From: Oscillatoria acuminata PCC 6304 | Lineage (GTDB): Bacteria > Cyanobacteriota > Cyanobacteriia > Cyanobacteriales > Laspinemataceae | NCBI RefSeq assembly: GCF_000317105.1 | Contig: NC_019693.1 | Coordinates: 744,001-808,000 of the forward strand | Direction: 5' to 3' | Length of the DNA stretch: 64,000 bases | The notes under the pieces: generated by a model | Told to the model about the DNA's origin: nothing | Database searches by the model: none | What the model saw: the letters and a program-made list of their open reading frames with translations, nothing else | Part shown: positions 35,276 through 45,026 of the stretch, piece by piece | How positions within the stretch are numbered: position 1 is the stretch's first letter | Layout: each line of letters opens with the position of its first letter | Position numbers and translations under genes: made by a program

Positions 35276-36967
35276 ATGGCACCTGCACCCTATACTCCTA
35301 AATCAGCGGTGATTTTTTGGTTCAGTTTGAGCTTAACGGTTGCTGCGGTTTACGGGATAGGCGGACTCCAGCAAGCATTTAGTGCCGACTTGGTGGTGCA
35401 AGATGATGCGCGGCAGCACGTTTTTTGGATGCAGCGCTTTTTAGAACCGGGGTTATTCCCCAATGATTTAATTGCGGATTATTTTCAATCCGTTGCCCCT
35501 GCCGGTTATGCCCTATTTTATCGGGTCATGATAGCGGTGGGAATTGCCCCATTGTTGCTGAGTAAACTGTTGCCGCCTCTGTTGGGTTTAATCACCACGG
35601 CTTTCTGTTTTGGCGTGACGATGGAGTTATTTCCGGTCCCCATTGCCGGGTTTATGGCTTCTGTGTTACTCAATCAAAGTTTATGGATGCAAGATGGGCT
35701 GATTTCGGCGACGCCGAAAGCCTTTGTCTATCCGTTATTTTTACCATTTTTGTATTATTTTTTGCGAAAAAATAGTCTGGCGACTGGGATATGTATTGCC
35801 CTATTGGGTCTTTTTTATCCCCAGTATGTATTAATTGTAGTGGTAATTTTACTGTTGCAAGCTATCGAGTATAAATTGGGGAAATTTAAAATTAACCTCA
35901 GCGGTCAAAATTTGAAGTTTTTAGGGAGTAATTTAATTATTGCTGGCTTGATTTTATTGACTTATGCCCTGACTAGTTCAGAATTTGGTCCGACGATTTC
36001 TGCTGTGCAAGCGCGACAATTGCCGGAATTTTTACCTGGGGGGAGAAGCCAATTTTTTATTGATGATCCTTGGGCATTTTGGTTGCATGGGCGCAGTGGG
36101 ATTGCCCTGTCTGCTATTTTAACTCCAGTGTTCATGGCTTTGGGTTTTCTGCTGCCTATTTTGCTAAGATTTCCTAAAGTCTTTACTTTAGTCCCGGCTG
36201 TTTCTGCACGCATCCGCATTTTATTAGAGATTGTTATCGCCGCTTTTTTGATGTTCTTTGCGGCACATGGATTGCTGTTTAAACTCCATTTGCCGAGTCG
36301 CTATACCCAACATAGTTTACGAATGGTGATGGCATGGGCGGCTGCGATCGCCTTCACCATTCTACTCGATACCCTCTGGAGATGGGGACAATCGATGCCT
36401 CAAAAAATCACCGCAGGACTTATTTCTGCTGTGTTGGCTATAGTCTTTCTCTTTTATCCCGAGTTAGCGATGAACAATTTTCCCTGGACTTCTTATGAAC
36501 GGGGAGAACAACCTGAGCTTTATGCCTTCTTGCAACAACAACCGGAGGATATTTTGATTGCTTCCCTCGCAGAAGAAGCCAATAATTTACCTACCTTTGC
36601 TCATCGCTCTGTTTTAGCTGCCAGAGAATATGCCATTCCCTATCATTGGGGTTACTATGAACAGTTTAGAAATCGCCTCCAACGGATGATTCAAGCACAG
36701 TATAGTCCCAATATTGGGGATGTTGCTGCCTTTTTGCAAGAGTATGGGGTGGATTGGTGGTTAATTGAGAAAGGGGCGTTTACTCCGGGGTATTTATCTT
36801 ACAATCGGTGGTTAAACCCCTATTCCGTCACCCAGGAGGCGATCGCCAATCTGGAACAAGGCATTCAACCGGCGATCGCAACCCTGATGACCCAGTGTTC
36901 GGGGTTTGAAACGGCTGATTTTGCTGTCTTATCAGCGGATTGTATTTTAACGGTTCAGCAGGATTAA
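35276..36967 (+). CDS. Polytopic membrane protein, possible GT-C glycosyltransferase
   Basis: A 563-residue protein from the ATG at 35276 with about eleven predicted transmembrane segments between residues 10 and 390, then a soluble C-terminal domain of about 170 residues. An acidic pair, VQDDARQHVFWMQRF, follows the first transmembrane segment. This position fits the first-loop DxD-like motif of GT-C enzymes. No precise family was recognised. The frame is open back to 35102, but the upstream part looks non-coding. It ends 2 bp before the ATG of a GT39-type gene, so the two are probably co-transcribed. They may act on the same lipid-linked sugar pathway. Confidence 0.7.
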   Translation: MAPAPYTPKSAVIFWFSLSLTVAAVYGIGGLQQAFSADLVVQDDARQHVFWMQRFLEPGLFPNDLIADYFQSVAPAGYALFYRVMIAVGIAPLLLSKLLPPLLGLITTAFCFGVTMELFPVPIAGFMASVLLNQSLWMQDGLISATPKAFVYPLFLPFLYYFLRKNSLATGICIALLGLFYPQYVLIVVVILLLQAIEYKLGKFKINLSGQNLKFLGSNLIIAGLILLTYALTSSEFGPTISAVQARQLPEFLPGGRSQFFIDDPWAFWLHGRSGIALSAILTPVFMALGFLLPILLRFPKVFTLVPAVSARIRILLEIVIAAFLMFFAAHGLLFKLHLPSRYTQHSLRMVMAWAAAIAFTILLDTLWRWGQSMPQKITAGLISAVLAIVFLFYPELAMNNFPWTSYERGEQPELYAFLQQQPEDILIASLAEEANNLPTFAHRSVLAAREYAIPYHWGYYEQFRNRLQRMIQAQYSPNIGDVAAFLQEYGVDWWLIEKGAFTPGYLSYNRWLNPYSVTQEAIANLEQGIQPAIATLMTQCSGFETADFAVLSADCILTVQQD

Positions 36968-36969
36968 GG

Positions 36970-38628
36970 ATGAAAACTCCCCAACTTTATTGGAATAGTC
37001 TACGGGTTTTAGTGGCATTCGTTCTCGCGATCGGTATCTTTTTGAGGTTTTATCATTTAGACCAAAAAATTTACTGGGTTGATGAAGTGCATACCTCTTT
37101 ACGGGTAGCTGGATACCGAAAATCTAACTTTTATGAACAACTTCCCACTGGGGAACCGCTGACAGTCGCCCAGTTGCATGAGTTTCAAACTCTTTCACCA
37201 GAACGGGGGTGGGGGGATACCCTCAATGCTTTGGCTGAAAATGCTGAACACGCTCCTATTTATTACCTCTTAACTCGCCTCTGGATGGAGTTATTTGGCA
37301 ATTCCATCACCGTGACTCGGAGTGTGGCGGCGATTTTGAGCTTGTTGGCATTTCCAGCCCTTTACTTCCTCAGTTTAGAGCTATTTTCTGCCCCAATGGT
37401 CGGCTGGATTGCCCTGTCTTTGGTGGCAGTTTCTCCGTTACATTTGCTGTATGCTCAAGAAGCAAGACAATATAGCTTATGGACGGTGGTTACCTTAGTT
37501 TCGGGGTTAGCTTTGTTGCGATCGCTGCGCTTGAAGACCCGAGGTAGTTGGGCCATTTATGCTGGAACTGTCATCTTAGGGTTCTATTCTCATCTGATTT
37601 CAGGATTAATCTTTTTTGGACATGGATTGTATGTCGGATTTCGAGAACAATGGAAATGGACTAAATCTTTTAAATCCTATCTGATGGCTTCGGGAATAGG
37701 TTGTGCCACGTTGATTCCCTGGATTGTAGTGTATTTTCAAAATAACAGCCGACTGGGGGGATGGTTGGGGCGAGACACCTCTCTGGAAGCATTAGTGAAA
37801 CGTTGGACTCTCAATTTAACTTCGGTCTTTTTTGACCTTCATAGTGTCTATTCCCAACGGTTTTTTGATGTAGAATTAGGCGAAGATTTAACGCCGTTTG
37901 CTTGGGGAAATTTCTGGGTGTATTCAGTCATCCCCTTGATTTTGTTCGTCGGATATGCCTTGTGGGTAACATTTCGTAAAACTCCGAAATTTGTGGGGTG
38001 GTTTCTACTCACATCCATTGCCGCTAATGGCTTGTTTTTGATGCTCTATGACGTGATTTCCGGGGGTCAGAGGTCGGGGATTGCACGCTATCTTTTGCCC
38101 TCCTATTTAGCCCTACAATTGGCGGTTGCCTATCTGTTCGCCAGTCGCCTCCGTCTCGATACTGGAAGAAATCTCCAGCGTCGATTCTGGCAATTTACCT
38201 ATGTGGTATTGCTGGGGGCCGGTATTGTTTCTTGTGCCGTAAGTGCCTCTGCCGAAACCTGGTGGCATAAATATAGTTGTTATTATGATGTCGAAGTCGC
38301 CCAACTGGTCAATCAAGGGCAAAACCCTTTGTTAATAGGAAGTCACGATCGCCTCAGTCGTCTGATTGCCTTGAGTTATAAACTCAATCCCGATGTGCGA
38401 TTTCTGCTGTTCACCGACAGCGATCGCCCGGACATCACCGAGCCCTCCTCCTCCCTCTTCTTATTCCGTCCTAGCAATAAACTGTATAACAACCTTAAAT
38501 CCGACCCGCGTTATACCCTCACCCCCATTCATCCCCGGGGACATATTTGGACGGTAGAACCCGTCGGAACCCCAGAGGAGGAATCCGGGGTAAACTCATC
38601 CCAAATCGGGGATGAACCCCGATCATGA
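36970..38628 (+). CDS. GT39-family membrane glycosyltransferase
   Basis: A 552-residue polytopic protein starting at MKTPQLYWNSL, with AGGATTAAGG before the ATG. The first extracytoplasmic loop contains YWVDEVHTSLR, the acidic motif expected for PMT/ArnT-like GT-C enzymes. LLYAQEARQYSLWTV is another conserved segment of cyanobacterial GT39 proteins. About ten transmembrane segments follow, then a C-terminal soluble tail (about 420-552). The enzymes use polyprenyl-phosphate sugars; the acceptor is unknown. It follows the previous membrane gene with a 2-bp gap. Confidence 0.82.
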   Translation: MKTPQLYWNSLRVLVAFVLAIGIFLRFYHLDQKIYWVDEVHTSLRVAGYRKSNFYEQLPTGEPLTVAQLHEFQTLSPERGWGDTLNALAENAEHAPIYYLLTRLWMELFGNSITVTRSVAAILSLLAFPALYFLSLELFSAPMVGWIALSLVAVSPLHLLYAQEARQYSLWTVVTLVSGLALLRSLRLKTRGSWAIYAGTVILGFYSHLISGLIFFGHGLYVGFREQWKWTKSFKSYLMASGIGCATLIPWIVVYFQNNSRLGGWLGRDTSLEALVKRWTLNLTSVFFDLHSVYSQRFFDVELGEDLTPFAWGNFWVYSVIPLILFVGYALWVTFRKTPKFVGWFLLTSIAANGLFLMLYDVISGGQRSGIARYLLPSYLALQLAVAYLFASRLRLDTGRNLQRRFWQFTYVVLLGAGIVSCAVSASAETWWHKYSCYYDVEVAQLVNQGQNPLLIGSHDRLSRLIALSYKLNPDVRFLLFTDSDRPDITEPSSSLFLFRPSNKLYNNLKSDPRYTLTPIHPRGHIWTVEPVGTPEEESGVNSSQIGDEPRS

Positions 38629-38636
38629 TACGGAGT

Positions 38637-39326
38637 TTACTCGACTCTGCCATAAAAGGCCCTCTCTTGGTGCGTTAACCAGGCCCACATTTGGTCCCCT
38701 TTACAGAAATGCCACCATTCATTGGGATGTTGAGCAAATCCAGCTTGTTGCATCGCTTGGGCCAATATTTGGCGATGGTTGTGATAGTCTTGGTGAGTCT
38801 GACTACTGCTTTCGGCAAAATAGTCAGGATGCGATCGCGGTGAGATTTCATCAATGGGGGAACCCATCTCTACGGCGATCCCTTCCTGATCTACCAATGT
38901 GACATCCACTGCCGCACCTGTGGCATGAGGCGGAGGGGTGGCGGGGTCCAGACTGGGGACGGCCCAAAATTGATACACTTGCGCTAAAATTTCTTGGCGC
39001 TCAGAGGGGCTTAATTTCCCCGGGTCTAATCCTTGCGATCGCACCTGCTCCATGAATGCATACTCTACCATAAACTGCTGCACGGCGATAGGCCGATAAG
39101 CATCAAAAATTAAAATCTGCCATTGGGAATATTGCTGCTGGAGGTAGGTTTGTGCTTGGATTAAACCCGTCAGTACCCCTTGCCGCAGATAAAACGGCGA
39201 TCGCCCGTTGTAGGGTGCGCCCAAAAGTTCATAAGGATGAGGCAACACCAAGGCAAACTGATCCCGAGGAATCGCCACCAAGGGCTCGCCACAGTCGAGA
39301 ATGGGGATTTGTTGATAGGGTTTCAT
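38637..39326 (-). CDS. D-alanyl-D-alanine dipeptidase, VanX/M15D family
   Basis: The 229-residue protein begins at the ATG at 39326 (MKPYQQIPILDCGEPL). M15D motifs are present: IFDAYRPIAVQQF (the Arg stabilises the transition state), HATGAAVDVTL (zinc His and Asp) and the catalytic Glu/zinc His in NEWWHF. VanX-type enzymes hydrolyse D-Ala-D-Ala. In non-resistant bacteria they probably recycle peptidoglycan dipeptides. No VanH or VanA gene is nearby, so this is not a vancomycin resistance cluster. No clear signal peptide is present, suggesting the cytoplasm. The open frame extends upstream to 39425 without conservation. The gene converges on the GT39 gene, 8 bp away. Confidence 0.88.
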   Translation of the reverse strand: MKPYQQIPILDCGEPLVAIPRDQFALVLPHPYELLGAPYNGRSPFYLRQGVLTGLIQAQTYLQQQYSQWQILIFDAYRPIAVQQFMVEYAFMEQVRSQGLDPGKLSPSERQEILAQVYQFWAVPSLDPATPPPHATGAAVDVTLVDQEGIAVEMGSPIDEISPRSHPDYFAESSSQTHQDYHNHRQILAQAMQQAGFAQHPNEWWHFCKGDQMWAWLTHQERAFYGRVE

Positions 39327-39724
39327 CGTTGAGTGAGAAAGTCTCCTGATTCTGATAGACGGGATTGCCCCTGATCCAGCGATCGCTCGGATTGTGGCAG
39401 GGATCAGTCCCCGTTTAGCCCCCAATCCTGCTCTCCCTAGGGCCTTGCTTCAAAGCGGTTCCCGAAGGTGTTGCTTTTATTTTATGTTGGATCCGTAATC
39501 TTCCGCGCAGGACCCCGTAAAACCTTTTGCCTAGCACGAGATTAGTCCCAAGAGAAACCCATTGCATCCCTGAAGGTTGAAGGGAGAGGGCTAATCAGGC
39601 ATGGCGTTGAGGGGTGCAACCCATCCCCGTGTATCTACGGACTATACTAGATCATAACCAGGGTGCTTTAGTTTTTTCTTTCTTCCAGAAAAATCGTCAA
39701 ACTTTAATTTACCAAGAACCCAGG
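39327..39724. other. Gap between the VanX-type and DUF4347 genes
   Basis: The divergent promoter region carries no gene. A TATACT that could be a -10 box lies near 39645. Otherwise nothing was recognised. Confidence 0.35.
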
Positions 39725-39744
39725 CCCCCGTGATAATACGGGGG
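39725..39744 (+). promoter_or_regulatory. Hairpin in the 5' leader of the DUF4347 gene
   Basis: CCCCCGT (39725-39731) pairs with ACGGGGG (39738-39744) around GATAAT, 53 bp before the ATG. It is followed by TTGGGTGTTCTATTTG. It may act as an attenuator or stabilise the message. Confidence 0.35.
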
Positions 39745-39796
39745 TTGGGTGTTCTATTTGATTGTCAACACTATACCTTCGGGGGATGTATTTGCA

Positions 39797-42700
39797 ATGA
39801 ATTACCCACAATCGCGCTTAGTCAACCGCTTGCCCAGAATTTCACAACGGTATAAGGGTCTGGATACCAGTCCAGAATCTCCTATCCAAGGAACCCCGCC
39901 TGTAACGGAGTCCCGCACCCTAGTTTTTATCGATTCAGGGGTGGGTGAGCAACAAACTTTACTGGATGCTCTGACACCCGATACGGAGGCGATCGTGCTG
40001 GATGGCGATCGCGATGGCATCGACCAAATCATTGAGGCGATCGCGGGTCGGACCGGCATCGACAGCATTCATCTGGTGTCTCACGGAAGTTCTGGCAGGG
40101 TCCAACTCGGCACAACCCAACTGGATGCGGAGACTCTGGATGCCTATCTTCCCCAATGGCAGATCCTGCGGGCGGCCCTCAGTGAGGGGGCCGATATTTT
40201 ACTGTATGGATGTAATGTCGGGACCTCGAATACAGGGATTACCTTCCTACAAAAACTCGCGGAGTTGACGGGTGCGGATATTGCCGCCTCCGATGATTTA
40301 ACCGGCAGTGCTGCATTGAACGGCAACTGGACCCTAGAAGTGAGTACGGGACATATTGAGGCCCCCTTGCCTTTCCAATCCGAGGCGATCGCTGCCTATA
40401 ATGCCTTACTCCCAGAAGCCTATACAGTGAGGGCGGGAAATGTGAGCGACCTGATTAAGGCAATTACAACGGCTAATAATGATGGTCAAGATAGTATCAT
40501 CAATTTAGAAAAGGGTATCTATAACCTCACTGAAATTAATAATGATATCCTCGGTGCCAACGGGTTACCCTCTATTCAGACGGGTAAGCTAACGATTAAT
40601 GGTAACGAGGCTGAAATAATTCGCGATCAGGGCGCACCCGGTTTCCGGATTTTCCATGTCGGGGCAGATGCTGACCTCACCCTGAATAATCTCACGGTCA
40701 AAAATGGCTGGGCCAATATTCCCCCTACTCCCGAGGACAACAATACAAGTGATGGGGGTGGGATCTACAATGAGGGGATTTTGACCCTAGATCAGAGTAA
40801 CCTTACCGGCAACCGAGCTGAGGATGACGGTGGAGGGATTAATAATGCGGGGACTCTGACGGTTATCGAGAGTAGCATTTCTAACAACTTCGCTCAGGAT
40901 CAAGGGGGAGGAATCCGGCATACGGACGACAATCTCTTGACTGTAATTGGGAGTACAATTAACGACAATGAAGCGGGCAATCATGGTGGAGGCTTCCAAA
41001 ATGGTAGCACTGCGATCATTTCTAATAGTACAATTTCCAATAACCGGGCAGTGAACGACGGTGGCGGGTTTTACAACACAGGAAATCTAACCGTTAATCA
41101 CAGCACGATCGCCTTTAATGTTGCTGATAATAATGGCAATGGCACAGGCAACGGTGGCGGCATCTTTTTTAATGGAGAAGAGATAACTGACTTGAATCTC
41201 AGTCATACCCTTGTTGCCGGAAACACCGATAATAGCCCGGATGTTGTCCACCGAGATATTTCGGGTAGGGTTGACCAGGCAGAGTACAACCTGATCGGCG
41301 ATTGGACGGGTAGCACTAACTTAACTGCGGATACAAATTACAGCTTTGACTTCCTCGGTGGGATTGACATTAATGATGTCATCAATCCGACTTTAGCACT
41401 AAATGGCGCACCTGCCGGGTCTCCGTTAACCCATGCCCTCATTTTAGGGTCTCCGGCGATTAATTTGGGCAATCCTAATGTTACCCTTGATTTAGTCACT
41501 GACCAACGGGGTGACCCATTCCAGCGCGAGGTTGGGGAGGCAGTCGATATCGGCGCTTATGAGAAACAGGTTCTCCCGGTGATTACGGAAATTATGTACC
41601 ATCCTGTCAGTGATGAACCGGACTGGGAGTGGGTGGAGATTTACAATCCGACGGATCAACCCCTGGATTTAACTGGATTTGTCTTTGCCAATGCCGGTGC
41701 CAACCTGACTGAGGCAAATATTACGGGGGGTGAGATTGCACCGGGGAAAACGGGGATTTTGTTTAATTCCAACTTGTCTCCAGAGGCATTTGAGGCGGCG
41801 TGGGATACAGGGGAGATTCCCTTAATTCCGGTCAGGAATTGGTCCGCCTTGGGCAACACCAGCGATCGCATTGGGTTATGGAGGAGCTTTGTTAGCTATA
41901 ATAATCGGGGGTTTCAAACGGCCATTGATGAAGTGGCGTATAACACCACGGCACCCTGGCCGACGCCCTCCCCTGGCGCTTCCCTATATTTAAACCCTCT
42001 CACGTTCAGCACAGAGGACTTGACAAAAGCCAATGATAATGGTAGCAATTGGTTAACCAGTGCGATCGGAGAACCGACTGTTCCCACGCAAGTTGTCGCC
42101 AAAGCCTATGAGAGTGCCTTCGATGGCAACAATAGCGGGTTAGATATCGGGTCTCCCGGACTGACGGACTCGGAACCGCCCAGCTTTGAAAACGTGATTG
42201 CCGAAAATGTGACCATTGCAGGGGGAACAACCTACAGTTTCTCGGTCACTTTTACCGATAACCGGGCGATCGATTGGAGTACCCTGGATATTGGGGATAT
42301 TCTAGTCACTGGACCCAATAACGAGAGTCTCAACGTCACGGCGATCAATACCCCAAATCGCACCGGCAATTTCAGTCGCATCGACGTCACCTACCAGATT
42401 ACCCCTCCCGGGAACCGTTGGACGAGTAATGCAAACGGCACTTATATAGTGACCTTGCAAGACAACGAAGTTACCGATACCACTGGCAATGCGATCGCAT
42501 TTGAGGATATCTCCTCCCAGGAACTCGGGCGCTTTGTCGTCAACATCAATATCCCGCCCACCCTAGCACCCATCAATCAAACCGGCACAAAAGATACTCC
42601 TTTTCTCTTTAACCCCGCATATTTTACCAATCAATTTACAGACCCTGATGGGGATACCCTCCAGAAAATTTTCATTACCTCTCTTCCCACGACGGGAACC

Positions 42701-44899
42701 CTATTTTTGGCTGGCAATCCCATCGAAAATCCCCTAGAAATTCCCCTCACCGATATCGACAAACTCTCCTTTGTCCCCAATGCAAACTTTAATGGTCCGG
42801 TGAATTTCAATTGGAATGGATTTGATGGCACTGACTATGCCGAGACTCCCTCCAGCTTTAATTTAAACATTAACGCTCCCCCCATCCTCCTCAATTCCCT
42901 CGAAAATCAAACCACCACTCCCGGCACTAACTTTACCTTTCCCATCCCAGACAATACGTTCTATGATGCCGATATTGTCTACAATGACCGCTTAACCTAT
43001 ACCGTTACCCTCGCCAATGGAGACCCTCTTCCCGATTGGTTAATCTTCAATGATGACGGCACCTTTACCGGCACTCCAGGAGGAGGCGATATCGGGACTC
43101 TCACGATTATTGTCACCGCTACCGATCAGTCTGGTGCAAGCATTACGGATACTTTTGATTTAATCATTCAACCCCCTAACGATGGCGGTAATATAGGTGG
43201 TGGGAATACAGGTGGCGGGAATACAGGTGGCGGGAATACAGGCGGTGGTACGAATCCCGACCCCGGAACAGGAACCGATGGTGGTACGAATCCCGACCCC
43301 GGAACAGGAACCGATGGTGGTACGAATCCCGACCCCGGAACAGGAACCGATGGCGGCACTAATCCCGACCCCGGAACAGGAACCGATGGTGGTAGTGGTA
43401 ACGGTCCTGTAATCCCTGATTCTCCTGTGAGTGGCGATCGCCCAGAATATGAGAATCCCATCACCAATCCCCCCAATGAAGTACCGCATACAAGCAATAC
43501 AAACACTTGTAACCCCGTCCCTAGTGACCCCTCGCAAAACAGTGGGTGTAAATGTCCGGTTCCACCCCCGCCAGAAATTATCTTTTATGGACCCCAAGAG
43601 AGACCCCCGGTGGAAATCTTCCTCTTTGGAACCGAGGAAAATGATGTCATCTTCGGGGACGATCGCCATGAAGGGATATTAGGATTTACTGGACATGATT
43701 TTCTCTGGGGGAAAGGCGGTAACGATGTTCTGTATGGCGACACCGGCGATGATTATATGCTGGGAGGCGTCGGCAGCACTCACCCCGTGGGTCCTGGCAT
43801 CGATCGCGATCGCATCGAAGGCGGCAAAGGCAACGATTTCATTAACGGTAACGAAGGCAACGATACCCTCTATGGTGGCCGGGGAAATGATATCATTCAC
43901 GGCGGCAAAGACGATGATCTGATCTTAGGTAACCTAGATAACGATATCTTGTCTGGTGACCTCGGCAATGACACCATTTTCGGCGGAAATGGCAGCGAAA
44001 CTCCCATTGGCAGAGAGGGCGATCGCGATTTAATCTTCGGGAACCGAGGCAATGATCTGATCAATGGCAACGAAGGCGACGACACCATCTACGGAGGCAA
44101 AGATGACGATATCGCTTACGGTGGCAAAGATAACGACCTAATTTATGGGGATTTAGGAAATGATATCCTCATGGGAGATCAGGGTGATGATACCTTGTTC
44201 GGTGGCACTAGCGATCCCAATGTCCCCGATATTGGAGGACGAGACTTGATTTATGGCGGGGATGGCAATGACTTCATCAACGGCAATCAAGGGGATGATA
44301 CCCTGCATGGGGGGAATGGTAACGATACCATTCATGGCGGCAAAGATAATGACATTGTGTGCGGGTCCGCTGGAGATGACCTGTTATTTGGAGATTTAGG
44401 AGATGATACCCTCTATGGCGAGGATGGCAACGATACCATCCGAGGCGGCATCGGCAGCGATGTACCCATTGGTCCTGAAGGCGATCGCGACTTTCTCTGT
44501 GGAGGTGCCGGGGATGATTGGTTAGAAGGCAACGCCGGTAACGATACCCTGACTGGCGGCAGTGGTAATGATACCTTGTATGGCGGCAAAGATGATGACC
44601 TCCTCTATGGCGGGGACGGGGATGATTTCCTCAGTGGCGATTTGGGGAATGATACCCTCACCGGCGGTGCCGGACGCGATCGCTTTGTCGTGCAGTCGGG
44701 TTCCGGGACCGATACCATCACCGATTTTACCCCGGGAGAAGACTGGTTTGTGTTAAGTGAGGGATTAACCTTCAATCTCCTCAATTTCTTCTCATACCAG
44801 TGCGGAACAGCGATCGCGTTAGGCGATGAAATCCTGGCGATCGCCCAGGGAATAGAACCCGAGACGATGGTTGCTGAATATTTTATTCCCTTGACGTGA
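39797..44899 (+). CDS. DUF4347/beta-helix/lamin-tail/RTX repeat giant protein
   Basis: A 1700-residue protein. Residues about 40-200 are a DUF4347 domain with SHGSSG (His96) and LYGCNVG (Cys139). A parallel beta-helix follows (about 210-590, with repeated GGGIYNEG and GGGFYNTGNLTV). Next come a lamin-tail-like domain (about 595-780, ITEIMYHPVSDEPDWEWVEIYNPT), Ig/cadherin-like domains (about 810-1130) and Gly/Asn- and Pro-rich repeats (about 1135-1200). A Cys-containing segment precedes some fifteen RTX-type GGxGND repeats (about 1265-1660). RTX repeats bind calcium, and the C-terminus suits type I secretion. No N-terminal signal peptide is seen. Such proteins are probably cell-surface or matrix components. 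The start ATG at 39797 follows GGGGGATG; an upstream GTG/TTG is less likely. Confidence 0.87.
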   Translation: MNYPQSRLVNRLPRISQRYKGLDTSPESPIQGTPPVTESRTLVFIDSGVGEQQTLLDALTPDTEAIVLDGDRDGIDQIIEAIAGRTGIDSIHLVSHGSSGRVQLGTTQLDAETLDAYLPQWQILRAALSEGADILLYGCNVGTSNTGITFLQKLAELTGADIAASDDLTGSAALNGNWTLEVSTGHIEAPLPFQSEAIAAYNALLPEAYTVRAGNVSDLIKAITTANNDGQDSIINLEKGIYNLTEINNDILGANGLPSIQTGKLTINGNEAEIIRDQGAPGFRIFHVGADADLTLNNLTVKNGWANIPPTPEDNNTSDGGGIYNEGILTLDQSNLTGNRAEDDGGGINNAGTLTVIESSISNNFAQDQGGGIRHTDDNLLTVIGSTINDNEAGNHGGGFQNGSTAIISNSTISNNRAVNDGGGFYNTGNLTVNHSTIAFNVADNNGNGTGNGGGIFFNGEEITDLNLSHTLVAGNTDNSPDVVHRDISGRVDQAEYNLIGDWTGSTNLTADTNYSFDFLGGIDINDVINPTLALNGAPAGSPLTHALILGSPAINLGNPNVTLDLVTDQRGDPFQREVGEAVDIGAYEKQVLPVITEIMYHPVSDEPDWEWVEIYNPTDQPLDLTGFVFANAGANLTEANITGGEIAPGKTGILFNSNLSPEAFEAAWDTGEIPLIPVRNWSALGNTSDRIGLWRSFVSYNNRGFQTAIDEVAYNTTAPWPTPSPGASLYLNPLTFSTEDLTKANDNGSNWLTSAIGEPTVPTQVVAKAYESAFDGNNSGLDIGSPGLTDSEPPSFENVIAENVTIAGGTTYSFSVTFTDNRAIDWSTLDIGDILVTGPNNESLNVTAINTPNRTGNFSRIDVTYQITPPGNRWTSNANGTYIVTLQDNEVTDTTGNAIAFEDISSQELGRFVVNINIPPTLAPINQTGTKDTPFLFNPAYFTNQFTDPDGDTLQKIFITSLPTTGTLFLAGNPIENPLEIPLTDIDKLSFVPNANFNGPVNFNWNGFDGTDYAETPSSFNLNINAPPILLNSLENQTTTPGTNFTFPIPDNTFYDADIVYNDRLTYTVTLANGDPLPDWLIFNDDGTFTGTPGGGDIGTLTIIVTATDQSGASITDTFDLIIQPPNDGGNIGGGNTGGGNTGGGNTGGGTNPDPGTGTDGGTNPDPGTGTDGGTNPDPGTGTDGGTNPDPGTGTDGGSGNGPVIPDSPVSGDRPEYENPITNPPNEVPHTSNTNTCNPVPSDPSQNSGCKCPVPPPPEIIFYGPQERPPVEIFLFGTEENDVIFGDDRHEGILGFTGHDFLWGKGGNDVLYGDTGDDYMLGGVGSTHPVGPGIDRDRIEGGKGNDFINGNEGNDTLYGGRGNDIIHGGKDDDLILGNLDNDILSGDLGNDTIFGGNGSETPIGREGDRDLIFGNRGNDLINGNEGDDTIYGGKDDDIAYGGKDNDLIYGDLGNDILMGDQGDDTLFGGTSDPNVPDIGGRDLIYGGDGNDFINGNQGDDTLHGGNGNDTIHGGKDNDIVCGSAGDDLLFGDLGDDTLYGEDGNDTIRGGIGSDVPIGPEGDRDFLCGGAGDDWLEGNAGNDTLTGGSGNDTLYGGKDDDLLYGGDGDDFLSGDLGNDTLTGGAGRDRFVVQSGSGTDTITDFTPGEDWFVLSEGLTFNLLNFFSYQCGTAIALGDEILAIAQGIEPETMVAEYFIPLT
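43244..43387 (+). repeat. Four tandem 36-bp repeats inside the RTX gene
   Basis: Four near-identical 36-bp units encode GGTNPDPGTGTD each. They are preceded by 15-bp units encoding GGGNT. They form a linker between the Ig-like and RTX parts and vary only at third codon positions (for example GGTGGTACG versus GGCGGCACT). Copy number is likely to vary between strains. Confidence 0.85.
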
Positions 44900-45026
44900 A
44901 CTCAGGAATGACAGCAGGCGATCGCCGCAATGGGAACAGGTTTTTCTACCCATTGATGCGATCGCTGACTGCCGTTCAACGAATATAAACAAAATGTGTC
45001 TTAACCTGTTCAAAATCTCCTTCCCT

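Noticed and set aside
38637-39326. Part of a vancomycin resistance (vanHAX) cluster
   Set aside because: Only the VanX-type gene is present; no D-Ala-D-Lac ligase or D-lactate dehydrogenase adjoins it.
43160-43669. Long minus-strand frame within the RTX gene
   Set aside because: Caused by the 36-bp in-phase repeats; the plus strand codes for an uninterrupted protein with recognisable domains.
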